From Desulfosarcina ovata subsp. ovata (GTDB lineage: Bacteria; Desulfobacterota; Desulfobacteria; Desulfobacterales; Desulfosarcinaceae), in contig NZ_AP021879.1 of NCBI RefSeq assembly GCF_009689005.1, positions 7,193,501 to 7,257,500 of the forward strand: DNA of 64,000 bases, given 5' to 3'. Below are positions 1 through 9,241 of this stretch, in pieces (position 1 is the stretch's first letter; the number at the start of each line of letters is the position of its first letter). The position numbers and the translations under genes are program-made. The notes under the pieces are model-generated. The model saw nothing but the letters and a program-made list of their open reading frames with translations, made no database searches and was not told the DNA's origin.

Positions 1-561
1 CTTCACCAGCGGCGGGGTGGCCGCAATGGGCCTGCCGTAGCAACATCCATAGCTGATGCAGGCCAGGCGGCCGATGCCTTCGCCCAGGGCGTAGCCCACC
101 ATCAAGGCCGCGACCACGGCCATGCTTTCAAATCGGATCGCCATCCAGCGGCCGGCGATCGCTTCCATGAGCAACACCAGCCAGGGCGCGGCCACAATGC
201 CCACAAACGATGCGGCGCCCACGCTGAGGGTGTGGGGTTTTTTCTCAACCCAGCGGGCGATAATGCGCGATGCCGGCAGGCAGCATCCCAGCAGCGTTGC
301 CATCACGGCGGCAAAGACGCCCGGCGCGACACCCGATGCGCCGGTGAGCACCAGGACCAGGGCAACGGCAGCCCCGAGCGCCATGGCGTTGAACAGGCCG
401 TAGTAGGTCAGGTTGAGACCCTGCCACGATCCGTCGGCCCGTTTTTTCACGGGAATGGCGCAGATGATCTGCCAGCGTTCCCCGGGCAGTACTTTAAAGG
501 CCCAGCCGTAGACCATGGCCAGGATAATGGCCAGCGTACTCATGAAAAGCCAGTTTGTCAT
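1..561 (-). CDS. Lgt-like membrane protein (prolipoprotein diacylglyceryl transferase family), 3' end outside window
   Basis: The reading frame begins at the ATG at 561 and is still open at base 1, so about 187 residues are visible and the C-terminus is missing. It is strongly hydrophobic with several membrane segments. Near the visible end it has the cysteine-rich signature GRLACISYGCCYGRP, which is typical of Lgt-family relatives rather than of canonical Lgt. It starts 16 bases after the phosphatidylserine decarboxylase stop and is probably co-transcribed with it, which would fit a lipid or phosphoglycerol transfer role in the inner membrane. The exact substrate cannot be told from this fragment. 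Confidence 0.6.
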   Translation of the reverse strand, partial: MTNWLFMSTLAIILAMVYGWAFKVLPGERWQIICAIPVKKRADGSWQGLNLTYYGLFNAMALGAAVALVLVLTGASGVAPGVFAAVMATLLGCCLPASRIIARWVEKKPHTLSVGAASFVGIVAAPWLVLLMEAIAGRWMAIRFESMAVVAALMVGYALGEGIGRLACISYGCCYGRPIAATPPLVK

Positions 562-577
562 TGATTCGGTTCCTTTT

Positions 578-1603
578 TCAGGCCTTGCGTCCGATCTCCG
601 AGCGCACCCTGACGTCGGTCTCCACCAGGGGGGCCTGGAAGTTCAGCGTGTAGCGGCTGGTGACGTCACGGCGCCGCATGTTGGCCAGGATGTCTTTGGA
701 AAAGATCACGCGCTGCCGCTCGAAAATCAGGATGTCAACGCTGCTGCCCGGCCGGTAGAGACTCTTGGGGCAGCCGCGCTTGACGAACATGCCGGCTGCC
801 AGATCCAGCGGATCATCGTAGCGGATCGTGCTGTAGCACTGGACGATATCGCCGATCATCATGGCCACCACCTCGATCATGGCCACCTGTCCGATGCCGG
901 TTCCGCCGGGAACGTCCGTATCGATAATGGTGACCACGCGCCGGTTTTTCGAAAAAGGCGTTACCATGGAGACCACCGCGCCGGGGTTGCACGAATGGCA
1001 ACGGCCGTCAATGGTGTAAATGTCGCGGATGATTCCGGCCACGGGCGTGTGGTTGTAGTGGTATTTGTCCGGGGTCAGCCGGAAAAGGGCAAAATCGCCA
1101 CCGTCAAAGGCATCGATCCATTGCGTTTTCTCCTCTCCCAGCAGCTCTGTGAAAGAGAAGAACTTCTCCTTTAGGAAAAGCGTATGCGGACGGTCGAAGG
1201 AGCCCACCAGTACGCGGGCATCGGCAGGGGAGACGATCCGTTCCGGCGCCTGGGGCATGGGACGGCAGGTCCAGTAACGGATCCGGCGTTCGAACAGTTT
1301 GCGCGGGGAATCCAGGCTGTCCGGAGCGTCCAGGCATTCGTCCAGGTCGATGCCCATCCGGCGGATACGTTGCAGCCGTCGGGAACCGTTGATGCCCAGG
1401 GAGAAGTCAAAATTGAGAAAACCGAGCAGGGCCGACATGCGCCGCGACGTGGCGGCCCGGAACAAAAGGGAGGGGTTTTCGCGTGCCCCGGCGTACAGGC
1501 GATGGATCAGGGGATCGGCGATCAATCGCTCGGTGGTCACGCCGGCCGTTTGGCGGTCAATGTACTGGTGGGGTGTCGGTTGCATGGTCAGGCAAAACTC
1601 CAT
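578..1603 (-). CDS. psd: Phosphatidylserine decarboxylase proenzyme
   Basis: This 341-residue protein matches the phosphatidylserine decarboxylase family, which converts phosphatidylserine to phosphatidylethanolamine at the inner membrane. Visible signatures are SPADARV near residue 120, the HYNHTPVAG histidine block in the middle, and the self-cleavage site PGSSVD, with G286 followed by S287. In the family, cleavage there gives a small alpha chain with an N-terminal pyruvoyl group. The start overlaps the end of the upstream 820-residue gene by 47 bases; a second ATG at 1585 is equally possible because neither has a strong ribosome binding site. It lies in a leftward operon between the 820-residue unknown protein and an Lgt-like protein. 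Confidence 0.88.
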   Translation of the reverse strand: MEFCLTMQPTPHQYIDRQTAGVTTERLIADPLIHRLYAGARENPSLLFRAATSRRMSALLGFLNFDFSLGINGSRRLQRIRRMGIDLDECLDAPDSLDSPRKLFERRIRYWTCRPMPQAPERIVSPADARVLVGSFDRPHTLFLKEKFFSFTELLGEEKTQWIDAFDGGDFALFRLTPDKYHYNHTPVAGIIRDIYTIDGRCHSCNPGAVVSMVTPFSKNRRVVTIIDTDVPGGTGIGQVAMIEVVAMMIGDIVQCYSTIRYDDPLDLAAGMFVKRGCPKSLYRPGSSVDILIFERQRVIFSKDILANMRRRDVTSRYTLNFQAPLVETDVRVRSEIGRKA

Positions 1604-4019
1604 CGTTGGGTGAACCGGACCGGGGGTTCCGTTTCATGTGGGTGAGGGTCAGCAGCATCAGGTGGATCAACCGGGCCAGGGCCGGCGTCGTAAGGGCCTC
1701 GTTCACCACGGCGGATCGACGGTTGCGGATCTCGGTGGCTGCATCTTTTCCCCCAAGGACCGAAAAAAGGGCCTGATTGTAAATCCCCCGGCGCCAGGTG
1801 GACATTCCGTCGAGGTGACGGACCTGCTCGGTCCACACGTCCAATGCCTGTTCGATCTGCTCTTTTTTCAGATCTTCGCGGTAGAACTTCTCTGCGGCGC
1901 TGTTGAATTCATCACTGGACAGGGCCATGGGGGCTGCGGCACCGGCATTGTCGCAGATCCGCCGCGTCAACCGGCCGGCTGCCGTATGGCAACCCTTTCC
2001 CGCCGTGCGACGGGCCAGGTCCGCAAGGGTGGGCCCCAGGCCGCCCGCTTCGATCAGTTCCGGGGCATCCTGGTGCAGCAATTTGACCAGCATCTGCCGG
2101 AAATCGACCATCCGTACCCGGGTATATCCGGCATAGCGACGGCTGTTGCGGATGTTGGCGGTTTTTCGTACCATGCGTGCCAGCAGGTGGTTGGGCGTAT
2201 CCGTGCGCACATAGAAAGTGGGAATCCCGGCCGCCGTACCGAAGAAGATCTGGCGCCGCTCGCTTTCAATGAACGGGTGGTCGGGAATGTCGGCGTGGGT
2301 GACGGCACCGGTGAAAATATACTTGTAGGCCAGGCTGGTGACCAGCATCTGCAGGTTTGCCGCCGGTGCCATGTCGCGCTGGAGGTTTTCGAAAAGACTG
2401 TAGTGGCGGCCTTCGAATCCGCTGAAGCCCATGGTCTGGAAGCAGCGTGCCCGGTAGAGCATGTACAGCGGCATGCACGGGTCGAACACGCCCATGTCGC
2501 CCAGGTCCTGTTTCAGGCGCGTTTCGTTTCCCAGGCAGCCGTCCAGGGCGGGGCTTTCGTCGGTGGCCATCAGGGCTACCAGATAGTCGATCAGCCGGAA
2601 ATCGGGAACGAAATCGCCCTTGAGACCAAACCCGCGCGCCAGGGTACGATCCAGCCATTCCGGGCCGAAGGGCGTGATGCAGCGGCCCAGGATTTTCATG
2701 TGGGCCTTTTTTTTCCAGCGCCGCCAGAGCATTCTCAGGTGGGTGAAGTCCAGTTCGTGGGGCAGGAATCCCAGAACCCGCTCGGGATGGAAATCCATGA
2801 AATCGATTCGGTAGGGCGCTGCCGAAAAGGTGCCCACGAACAGCGGCAGGAAATGCTCGATGATCTTGATGGCCAGGTCGCCGTAATGCTTCTCTTCCGC
2901 AGGACCGAAGCCGGAACCGGGATCCTGCATACAGCCCGTCAGCCGGCGGCTGCCCAGGCTGATGTGGGTGCCGTTGTTGGCCAGGCTGATGTTTGAGGTG
3001 CTGGGCAGGACCACCAGGTTGTTGGCGACGATGCCTGCCTCGCGCAGCTTGATCACCGCGTTGAGCTGGCTGCGTGAGAGCACTGTGTGGCACAGGTGCA
3101 TGTAGCGGTGCTTGGCCTCTCCGTCGTTCCAGCCGGACAGGCAGGGGCTCATGAAGAGTGATCGGTAGAAGCTGTCCGAGATGAGCGCGTTGAGGCGTTT
3201 CTGGCGTAGGGGCGGGTGGGGGGCGAAATAGAGGGTTGCCCGCTGGCCGCTGTCGATGAGGCCGAACTGCCGATTGGCATACTGGATCAAAAGCTGCGAG
3301 AACAAAAAGCGCAGGGAGGTTTCCCGGGCCAGGGCGTCACCCGGTCCGGCCTGCCCGTCGGCGCATACCGGATGGAAGGAGAAGGTTTCCGGCGACGTAT
3401 TGTCCGAGAGAAAATGGTTCATGGCCGCCTGGCCGGCGTCGCGGATGGTGGCGTGCACGGACGGGTGGCCCACGGCATCGGCCAGGGCCAGTTTCAGCAG
3501 GTAGCTGATGGGGATGCGCAGATATTCGCAGCCGGCCATGGTGATGGAAAACTGGCAGGCATCGCTGCGCTGGGGACTGTCTTTGCGGCGCTTGTCGGCC
3601 TGCAGGTCTTCCGCGAAGACCTGTCGGGCATAGGGGGTCAGTGCATCAACGGGCAGACGCACCCAACTGTTCTCCCAGACCCGGTCATGATTGCTTTCCA
3701 GAAAACGTTCCAGGGCGGTAATCCGAAACTGCGGGGTGTCTCCCCGCCGGGCTCGCTTTTTAAGGTTGCGGAAAAAGCCGGAGGCTTCGATCTCGCAGGC
3801 CAGATCCACCTGCTCGCGATCGCCCAGAACAGCGGTCTGGTATTCGTTTTCGGCACCGGCGGTGGTGTCGTACGGCGTGAAAGGAAGGCTCCGGGCCAGC
3901 CCGTCCGGGGTTGCCGTGTCGATTTCCAGCAGATGAATCAGTTTAAACCGGTTGGCCGCCGGATTGACGGGTGGTTGGGGCGCTTCCAACGGGAGGGGCT
4001 GGCCGGCCAGTGGGATCAT
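1557..4019 (-). CDS. Large protein of unknown function (820 aa) upstream of psd
   Basis: I do not recognise this family. The protein is 820 residues, apparently soluble, with no signal peptide or clear membrane segment and no obvious nucleotide-binding motif. It is rich in Arg, His and aromatic residues and has many scattered Cys. The ATG at 4019 has an AGAGAG element just upstream and lies 13 bases after the stop of a 28-codon gene. Its 3' end overlaps the start of psd by 47 bases, so translational coupling with phosphatidylserine decarboxylase is likely. Context suggests a role linked to phospholipid or envelope metabolism, but that is inference only. Codon use and GC content look native. 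Confidence 0.7.
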   Translation of the reverse strand: MIPLAGQPLPLEAPQPPVNPAANRFKLIHLLEIDTATPDGLARSLPFTPYDTTAGAENEYQTAVLGDREQVDLACEIEASGFFRNLKKRARRGDTPQFRITALERFLESNHDRVWENSWVRLPVDALTPYARQVFAEDLQADKRRKDSPQRSDACQFSITMAGCEYLRIPISYLLKLALADAVGHPSVHATIRDAGQAAMNHFLSDNTSPETFSFHPVCADGQAGPGDALARETSLRFLFSQLLIQYANRQFGLIDSGQRATLYFAPHPPLRQKRLNALISDSFYRSLFMSPCLSGWNDGEAKHRYMHLCHTVLSRSQLNAVIKLREAGIVANNLVVLPSTSNISLANNGTHISLGSRRLTGCMQDPGSGFGPAEEKHYGDLAIKIIEHFLPLFVGTFSAAPYRIDFMDFHPERVLGFLPHELDFTHLRMLWRRWKKKAHMKILGRCITPFGPEWLDRTLARGFGLKGDFVPDFRLIDYLVALMATDESPALDGCLGNETRLKQDLGDMGVFDPCMPLYMLYRARCFQTMGFSGFEGRHYSLFENLQRDMAPAANLQMLVTSLAYKYIFTGAVTHADIPDHPFIESERRQIFFGTAAGIPTFYVRTDTPNHLLARMVRKTANIRNSRRYAGYTRVRMVDFRQMLVKLLHQDAPELIEAGGLGPTLADLARRTAGKGCHTAAGRLTRRICDNAGAAAPMALSSDEFNSAAEKFYREDLKKEQIEQALDVWTEQVRHLDGMSTWRRGIYNQALFSVLGGKDAATEIRNRRSAVVNEALTTPALARLIHLMLLTLTHMKRNPRSGSPNDGVLPDHATDTPPVH

Positions 4020-4032
4020 TGTTCTCTCTTAT

Positions 4033-4119
4033 CTAAAAGAAGAAGGTCATCCATACACTGGCAGCAATGCACAGCAGGGAGGCTGACAACATGGCGATAT
4101 CCGTCGGGCAGTTGTTCAT
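4033..4119 (-). CDS. Small hydrophobic peptide (28 aa) leading the psd operon
   Basis: A 28-codon frame starts at the ATG at 4119 directly behind a near-perfect Shine-Dalgarno sequence (GGAGGAAATACC, then ATG) and stops at 4033, 13 bases before the 820-residue gene. The product has a short polar N-terminus (MNNCPTDIA) followed by one hydrophobic stretch ending in three Phe, the shape of a single-pass membrane micropeptide. The strong ribosome binding site is the main evidence that it is translated. It could be a real small membrane protein or a leader peptide coupling translation into the operon. Confidence 0.55.
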   Translation of the reverse strand: MNNCPTDIAMLSASLLCIAASVWMTFFF

Positions 4120-4256
4120 TGGTATTTCCTCCGCCATTTGGTGGAATTCTTTCTTGCCGGAATCCTAAAACTCCAAGTTTAATCATGACGAACCCTAAAG
4201 GCTGCTGATTAGCCCTTTGTTTACCATCCATTAGAAAATGGTTAGACCCCTAGGAA

Positions 4257-4949
4257 ATGTTCCCATCACCCAGAACCATGGCAAATATAGTCAACCGAAA
4301 CGGCTTTCGTTTGCGTCTGGTAGAGAAAGCCAAACCTTTAAAAAAACCGCAAACAGACGCTATTTTCAACAATATCAAAGAAAAGGACGGACAACAGTTT
4401 GACGAAGGAGAGAGCAAGCGAATAAGCATTGACTGCAAGGCCACCGTGAAAATCGGAGAATATAGCCGCGGAGGTAAAACACGTGGCGATAATCAGGCTG
4501 CCGACCACGACATGGGTTGTAAGGAAAAATATACGCCGTTTGGTGTATTGGATGAAGACAGCGGACAGTTGAACATCATCTTTGGAAGTTCCTTCAAGAC
4601 AAGCGATTTTATCTTAGACAGCCTATATGAATGGTGGAACCACATACCTGCCGAGGAACGCGATAGCATTTCCCTCCTTCAGATTAAGGCTGATAACGGC
4701 CCGGAGAGCAATGGGCAGCGAACTCAGTTTCTCAAACGAATGATGGATTTCACTGACTACATCGCAAAGCCCGTACAAATTCTTTATTACCCGCCATACC
4801 ACAGCAAATATAACCCTGTGGAGCGATGTTGGGGAATCTTGGAACAGCATTGGAACGGAAACAAGCTTGTGGATAGGGAAACTCCCGGTATGCAACCCTT
4901 GATGCGCCTTGAAGACGAACACAAGCCCGGCGCAATTACGTTCAATTAA
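4257..4949 (+). pseudogene. ISAzo13-type transposase remnant, truncated at both ends
   Basis: The frame carries the central DDE catalytic part of an ISAzo13-family transposase: IDCKATVKIG with the first Asp, KADNGPESNG with the second Asp, and NPVERCWGILEQHWNG with the Glu. Intact family members are around 400 residues; here the first 100 or more residues are missing. Real homology stops at about 4880, where the sequence passes into a palindromic repeat arm (4881-4967) and the last 23 codons are repeat-derived. No terminal inverted repeats are seen, so this is a dead fragment. Confidence 0.8.
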
Positions 4950-4967
4950 TTTCATCCCCGATCCTAA
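4881..4967 (+). repeat. Half copy of a 165-bp palindromic repeat (copy 1)
   Basis: Bases 4881-4967 match 13364-13450 at 85 of 87 positions by eye. At 13286-13450 the same sequence is the right arm of a long imperfect hairpin whose ends read TAAGGATCGGG and CCCGATCCTAA. Here only the right arm is present, beginning exactly at the hairpin loop, and it is fused to the end of the ISAzo13 remnant. Confidence 0.85.
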
Positions 4968-5143
4968 GCCGGTTTTTTCAGATCCTGGCGGACGAACTCA
5001 ACCCGCTTTCACAGATAAACAGCGTGGGCGGATCGACCTTGAACAAAATTTCAGGATCAATCAAAAAGCGCCCTTTGACGGTGTTTTTTTTCACCTGAAC
5101 GCTGTCGGCAACATTTTGATTGCGACTGCCGATGATCGGCAAC

Positions 5144-7261
5144 TTAAAAACCGAACTGCACGGCAGCAATGATATTGATGCCGGGTTCGGGGATAAAATC
5201 CATGTCGTCCTTGCGCAAATGGGACAGATAATATTTGTCCAGAATATTCTCGATATTGAGCGTGAGCTGCATGTCGTGTATCGCCGACCAGACGGTGGGA
5301 ATATCCAGGCCCGTCCGCAGATTGAATACGGCATAACCGGGAGTTTTGTCTTCGTCGGGGGCCGGATGATTCTGGCGTGCATAAAGGTCTCCGGAAAGCT
5401 CGATCCAATACCGCATGGTGTCGTACAGATGACTTTCCCATCGAACACCCAACGTGCCGTTCAAGGGTGGAATATTATTGAGACGGTCCCCGCTGTCGCG
5501 ATCTTTACCCACGACACTCGAGATGGTTCCAAAAACGCTGAAGCTGTCGGTAAAAGCGAACTGGGCCTCACCGTCAAAACCATAAAGTTCGGCATCCTGA
5601 ACATTGACATATTTATATGTGGGAATGTCGGAAATAAAGGAGGTGTCCTGTAAAACCGTATCGATGTAATCGTCGACCCGAGTGTAGAACAGGTTGAAAG
5701 ATCCCTGAAAACGGGAATAACGAACTTTCATCCCGACATCGTAATTGTAGGAATATTCCGGGTCCAGATCTGGATCACCGATTAAAATCTGGCTCCCGCC
5801 ACCGCGAGTCGAAAATCGTTCGAAGATGTCCGGCGCACGAAATCCGCTGCCGACATTGGCCGTCAGGTGGTAATGTTCCGTCAGCCTATAAAGCAGCCCG
5901 ATGTTAAAGGTGGCGGCACTGTCATCTGCGTCTGAAAAATCGTTGATCTCCGAACTTGACGAAGTCTGGGCCCCTGAAGCGTTGTAACGCGAATCGGTAA
6001 ACTCGATATCTTTGGCGCTTGCATCAAAATAGTCATACCGGCCGCCCGCGATCAGCGTCAGCTTTGGCATCAGGTGCATTTCGTCCTGAACAAAGGCACC
6101 ATAGTGGTATCGCTCGGCATCCGGTACCGGTTGAAACTTCAGGCGTCTGGCGAGGCTGTCATTGCTGTTTCGTTGAATGAGCTGGGTTTCCGTCGAATCC
6201 GTTCCTTCACGAACGGCCTCGAATCCGGCGGTGAGACCGTGCCGGTCGCCGAGTGGAATCAGCCCTTGAAAAGAGCCTCCGATTGCGCTCGTCTCAATAT
6301 CGTTGGATTTCAGATTATAAACCGGGCTGCTGGAACTGGGAAACCTGCCTTTAAACGAACGGTCCTGATCAACATAATAAATTCGGGCTTTGAGATTCTC
6401 GAAAAAACTCAGATCGGTGGCTTCATAACCGAGTTTGTAGCTATTCGTATCAAAACGATCAAAATGGGAATAGGGTGCGGAAGGATCCTTTTGCGGTACC
6501 CCCATGTCGTCGATCTGGTTGATTCGCAAGGACGCCGTCAGGCCTTGTTTGTCGCTCAGGGCATAGCGGGCTTTCAGATCGAGGTTGCGGTTTTCAAACT
6601 GCGAATTGTTGATTTCGTCACCGTTTCCATCCGTGTAATTTTCCACATCCCGGCCCGAGATGCCCAGCAGGAAACCCAGTCCCTTACCTCCCGCAGCCAG
6701 TTCGTAGCGCCCGAACCAACCATTGTCCGTACTGGAATAGCGGCCTTTGATGGTGTTTTCCATCTGCCACTGATCCCCTTCGGAAAATTCAACCTCACGG
6801 GTGATGATATTGATGACACCCCCCAGGGCATCGGTGCCGTAAAGTGCGGATGCCGGCCCCTTGACAACTTCGATCCGGGAAACCGAACCCATATCCATAA
6901 ATGGCGTAAACGGCATTCGACCTGCCCACAGGTTGGTTTCACGATCGCCGTCGTAAAGCACAAGCACCCTGTTTTGTCCAAGCCCACGAATGACCGGACT
7001 GGTTTCCCAGGAACCGGCACTTTCCATGGAAACACCGGGGATATCGGCAATGGCGTCGGCAATCGATGCCGGAGCGGTTTCCTGAAGACGTTGTTCATCG
7101 ATTGTCGAAATGGGCGTCGGTACATCAAAGGTATTGTCTTCCGAGCGGGTGGCGGTAACCACAATGGTATCCATCAGATACACGTTGTCTTCGGCAAGGC
7201 CATTGATGGCAAACGATAAAATGAAACAGAATGTGATGGTGAAACGGCAGAAAATGGACAT
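5144..7261 (-). CDS. btuB: TonB-dependent outer-membrane receptor, BtuB-like (cobalamin/corrinoid uptake)
   Basis: A 705-residue protein with an N-terminal signal peptide (cleavage probably after GLA, near residue 23), then a TonB box around DTIVVTA, a plug domain (GVSMESAG, then RIEVVKGPASALYGTDALGGVINI) and a beta-barrel ending in the C-terminal aromatic residue typical of outer-membrane proteins (VQFGF). Length fits BtuB and related receptors. A cobalamin riboswitch lies upstream on the same strand, so the ligand is very probably vitamin B12 or another corrinoid, and expression should fall when cobalamin is plentiful. No ABC importer partner is in the window. Confidence 0.88.
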   Translation of the reverse strand: MSIFCRFTITFCFILSFAINGLAEDNVYLMDTIVVTATRSEDNTFDVPTPISTIDEQRLQETAPASIADAIADIPGVSMESAGSWETSPVIRGLGQNRVLVLYDGDRETNLWAGRMPFTPFMDMGSVSRIEVVKGPASALYGTDALGGVINIITREVEFSEGDQWQMENTIKGRYSSTDNGWFGRYELAAGGKGLGFLLGISGRDVENYTDGNGDEINNSQFENRNLDLKARYALSDKQGLTASLRINQIDDMGVPQKDPSAPYSHFDRFDTNSYKLGYEATDLSFFENLKARIYYVDQDRSFKGRFPSSSSPVYNLKSNDIETSAIGGSFQGLIPLGDRHGLTAGFEAVREGTDSTETQLIQRNSNDSLARRLKFQPVPDAERYHYGAFVQDEMHLMPKLTLIAGGRYDYFDASAKDIEFTDSRYNASGAQTSSSSEINDFSDADDSAATFNIGLLYRLTEHYHLTANVGSGFRAPDIFERFSTRGGGSQILIGDPDLDPEYSYNYDVGMKVRYSRFQGSFNLFYTRVDDYIDTVLQDTSFISDIPTYKYVNVQDAELYGFDGEAQFAFTDSFSVFGTISSVVGKDRDSGDRLNNIPPLNGTLGVRWESHLYDTMRYWIELSGDLYARQNHPAPDEDKTPGYAVFNLRTGLDIPTVWSAIHDMQLTLNIENILDKYYLSHLRKDDMDFIPEPGINIIAAVQFGF

Positions 7262-7336
7262 GTTGGTCTCCTTTGTATTGAAATAGAATCAGCCTGCGCA
7301 CTTACTCAGGGAAACCACGCCCGCCACAAACGCAAA

Positions 7337-7368
7337 AACCCGAAGCCCTTTTTTTGGCTTCGGGTTAC
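7337..7368 (-). terminator. Intrinsic terminator between the riboswitch and btuB
   Basis: On the minus strand the sequence forms an 11-bp stem (AACCCGAAGCC with GGCTTCGGGTT) followed by a short T run. It lies between the cobalamin aptamer and the btuB start, so it is the likely expression platform: ligand binding would favour this hairpin and stop transcription. Confidence 0.7.
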
Positions 7369-7424
7369 CCATCTGTACCGAAAGCGATTCTCAGCCGTCA
7401 TTCCCCTTTGAGTTGAGAACTTGA

Positions 7425-7590
7425 GATCACAGCAGGTCTTCTGACTTCCGGTTCATCCGCAAACGATGCCTTCCCGGAATCATCCAGTGGCATGATATCG
7501 TCTTTGTCCCCGGTTACAGCGGTGGGTCCGCCCCCGATTCGCACGGGGTTCCCTTTTTATCCCGAAGGAACTGCAATCCAAATAAATTGT
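7425..7590 (-). promoter_or_regulatory. Cobalamin riboswitch (adenosylcobalamin aptamer)
   Basis: Read on the minus strand the block has the conserved elements in order: GGGAACCCCGTGCGAATC, then CCGCTGTAACCGG, the B12-box-like GCCACTG at about 7485-7492, GGGAAGGC, and GAAGTCAGAAGACCTGCTG near 7432. This order and spacing match cobalamin aptamers upstream of btuB genes. It controls the receptor at 5144-7261. Confidence 0.92.
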
Positions 7591-7591
7591 G

Positions 7592-8112
7592 ATAGCCGGA
7601 AAACAGTACAGTTAGTTACGATTCCAGCCTTTTTTGTGAGTATTCGTTTATTGTTTTTGAGGCATTTCGTCAACCCTATTTTCCCTGTATTGCGCTGTAC
7701 CGGAGCAAACGGTCAGCCAATGAGGCGACTTTGGAAGAATTGAAATCAGTTTTCTCTTAAACTATCTGGCAGATAACCGTCTCGTCCGATGGGCCACCGG
7801 GGTTCGTATCATTAATGCAGTTCATTCACTGTTTTGAAACCGGCGTCGGTAAGCGATAAGAACCCTTTTTCTGCCCTTGCACCAGAAGCAGCGAGGCAGT
7901 CCCCAGTTTACAATCCCCATATAAGATGGTAGTCATTTCAAAAATATGTTCTAAATTGCCTTCGTCCAACCCGTTTTATCCATCATCCCGCATCGTGCTA
8001 AAAGACCTTCGACATTGAATCAGCACCGTCGTCTGTTGGGAGTAACGTCGCTTCAATGGTTGGCGCGACGACGGATAACACGCTATCCATTGCAATATTA
8101 ACTTAATTAACA
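7592..8112 (+). other. Intergenic stretch without a recognisable gene
   Basis: About 520 bases between the riboswitch and the AT-rich island. I see no convincing coding frame, RNA gene or long repeat. The base composition falls towards AT at the right edge, marking the transition into the island. Confidence 0.5.
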
Positions 8113-8328
8113 ATGATAAAAATGGGATCTGAAAATCTGAAACGTTATATTAGTAAAAAAGTTGCTGAAGAATTATGGAATTTAAGCAGGGGCAGATGCT
8201 GTTTGTGCCGTATGACCATTCCAGCTGAAAAAAGCGGTTGGGCCGACATATCCGATTATCTAGAGAGACATCACTTGATGATAGTAACTATAATCCATTT
8301 ATGCAAATTCGTGCTGAAATACATTTAA
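8113..8328 (+). pseudogene. Possible HNH-type N-terminal fragment (71 aa), probably frameshifted
   Basis: The short protein contains a CCLC knuckle (GRCCLCR) and a downstream ERHHL, the spacing of a degraded HNH or zinc-binding nuclease N-terminus. It then runs out of frame and stops. The next open frame (from about 8238 or 8301) starts inside it in another phase, so the two may once have been one gene broken by a frameshift near 8270. It has poor ribosome-binding context and low GC. The assignment is tentative. Confidence 0.35.
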
Positions 8329-9074
8329 TCACGCTGAACTTGCATTATTTCATAGATATTAAGGCCGGCGATTTTGTTACGATTAAAGAACTAAGCGACT
8401 TTGTCCTTTCTAACATCATTACACCTATGGCAGAATATGATGATAATTATTTATGGAAAGACATAAATGATTTGGAATTGGCATATGAGTCTGATTTGAA
8501 AAAGAGAATTGATTCAAATAAGATAGTGAAAGCGTGCATAAAGAAAAATGACCCATTTATACCTATATTGACTATCACTCATCAATATGCAGCCATAGGG
8601 GCTGGACGTATAGCTGTTTTACGAGCGAATATCAAGGGTCCATTTAAAGATTTATTGAATCTAAGGCATACCACTAAAACACTGCTTCAAACTCATGGAT
8701 TCGCGGGTCCTTTGGAAGACCTTGATTTACTTGAAAGCTGGCTGCAAATGATAGATGATCAATACAGCCGCAGATGGTTGAAAAAAATCGTACTGCTTCT
8801 TGATAAGTCTCCTACATGGAAAGAAACACTTCATCATTGTCGGGATAAAATGCAGGATGAAGATAAACCAATTAGAAATGTTGATAGATTTTTCAATGAA
8901 ATGCAAATGATGTGTAAAAGAATATATGATACTGTGACGGATGATATGGATATTAAAGCCAGTGTTCAGCTTGATAATAGACGTATGGTGTTATGGAGTA
9001 TTATCCGTGGTCATATGATGGAATCTATTAAGGCTCTAATAGAACTGAAAAGATATAAAGAAACCTTAATCTGA
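8301..9074 (+). CDS. Protein of unknown function in AT-rich island
   Basis: An open frame of about 257 codons from the ATG at 8301; the same frame is open back to a TTG at 8238. I do not recognise the family. The product is mostly alpha-helical, rich in Lys, Asp, Ile and Met, without membrane segments or signal peptide. Its AT-rich codon use differs sharply from the neighbouring btuB and hydrolase genes, which points to horizontal acquisition. It may be the C-terminal part of a gene whose N-terminal HNH-like piece lies at 8113-8328. Confidence 0.5.
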   Translation: MQIRAEIHLITLNLHYFIDIKAGDFVTIKELSDFVLSNIITPMAEYDDNYLWKDINDLELAYESDLKKRIDSNKIVKACIKKNDPFIPILTITHQYAAIGAGRIAVLRANIKGPFKDLLNLRHTTKTLLQTHGFAGPLEDLDLLESWLQMIDDQYSRRWLKKIVLLLDKSPTWKETLHHCRDKMQDEDKPIRNVDRFFNEMQMMCKRIYDTVTDDMDIKASVQLDNRRMVLWSIIRGHMMESIKALIELKRYKETLI

Positions 9075-9241
9075 AAATTCATCAACGCTTGCGTCGGAGG
9101 TATTAATTTTTTAAAATTAGCTAACCCTATGCTGGTAAAGACGCGCAAAACGACCGGATGAGTGAGCAGGGCCGCATATTACATACCAAACAAGATGGGC
9201 GCCGGGAATTACCTTGATTATCAATCTATGAAAGGAAGCTT

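Noticed and set aside
4016-4231. 71-codon minus-strand frame upstream of the 820-residue gene
   Set aside because: Its start has no ribosome binding site, while the 28-codon frame inside the same region has an almost perfect one.
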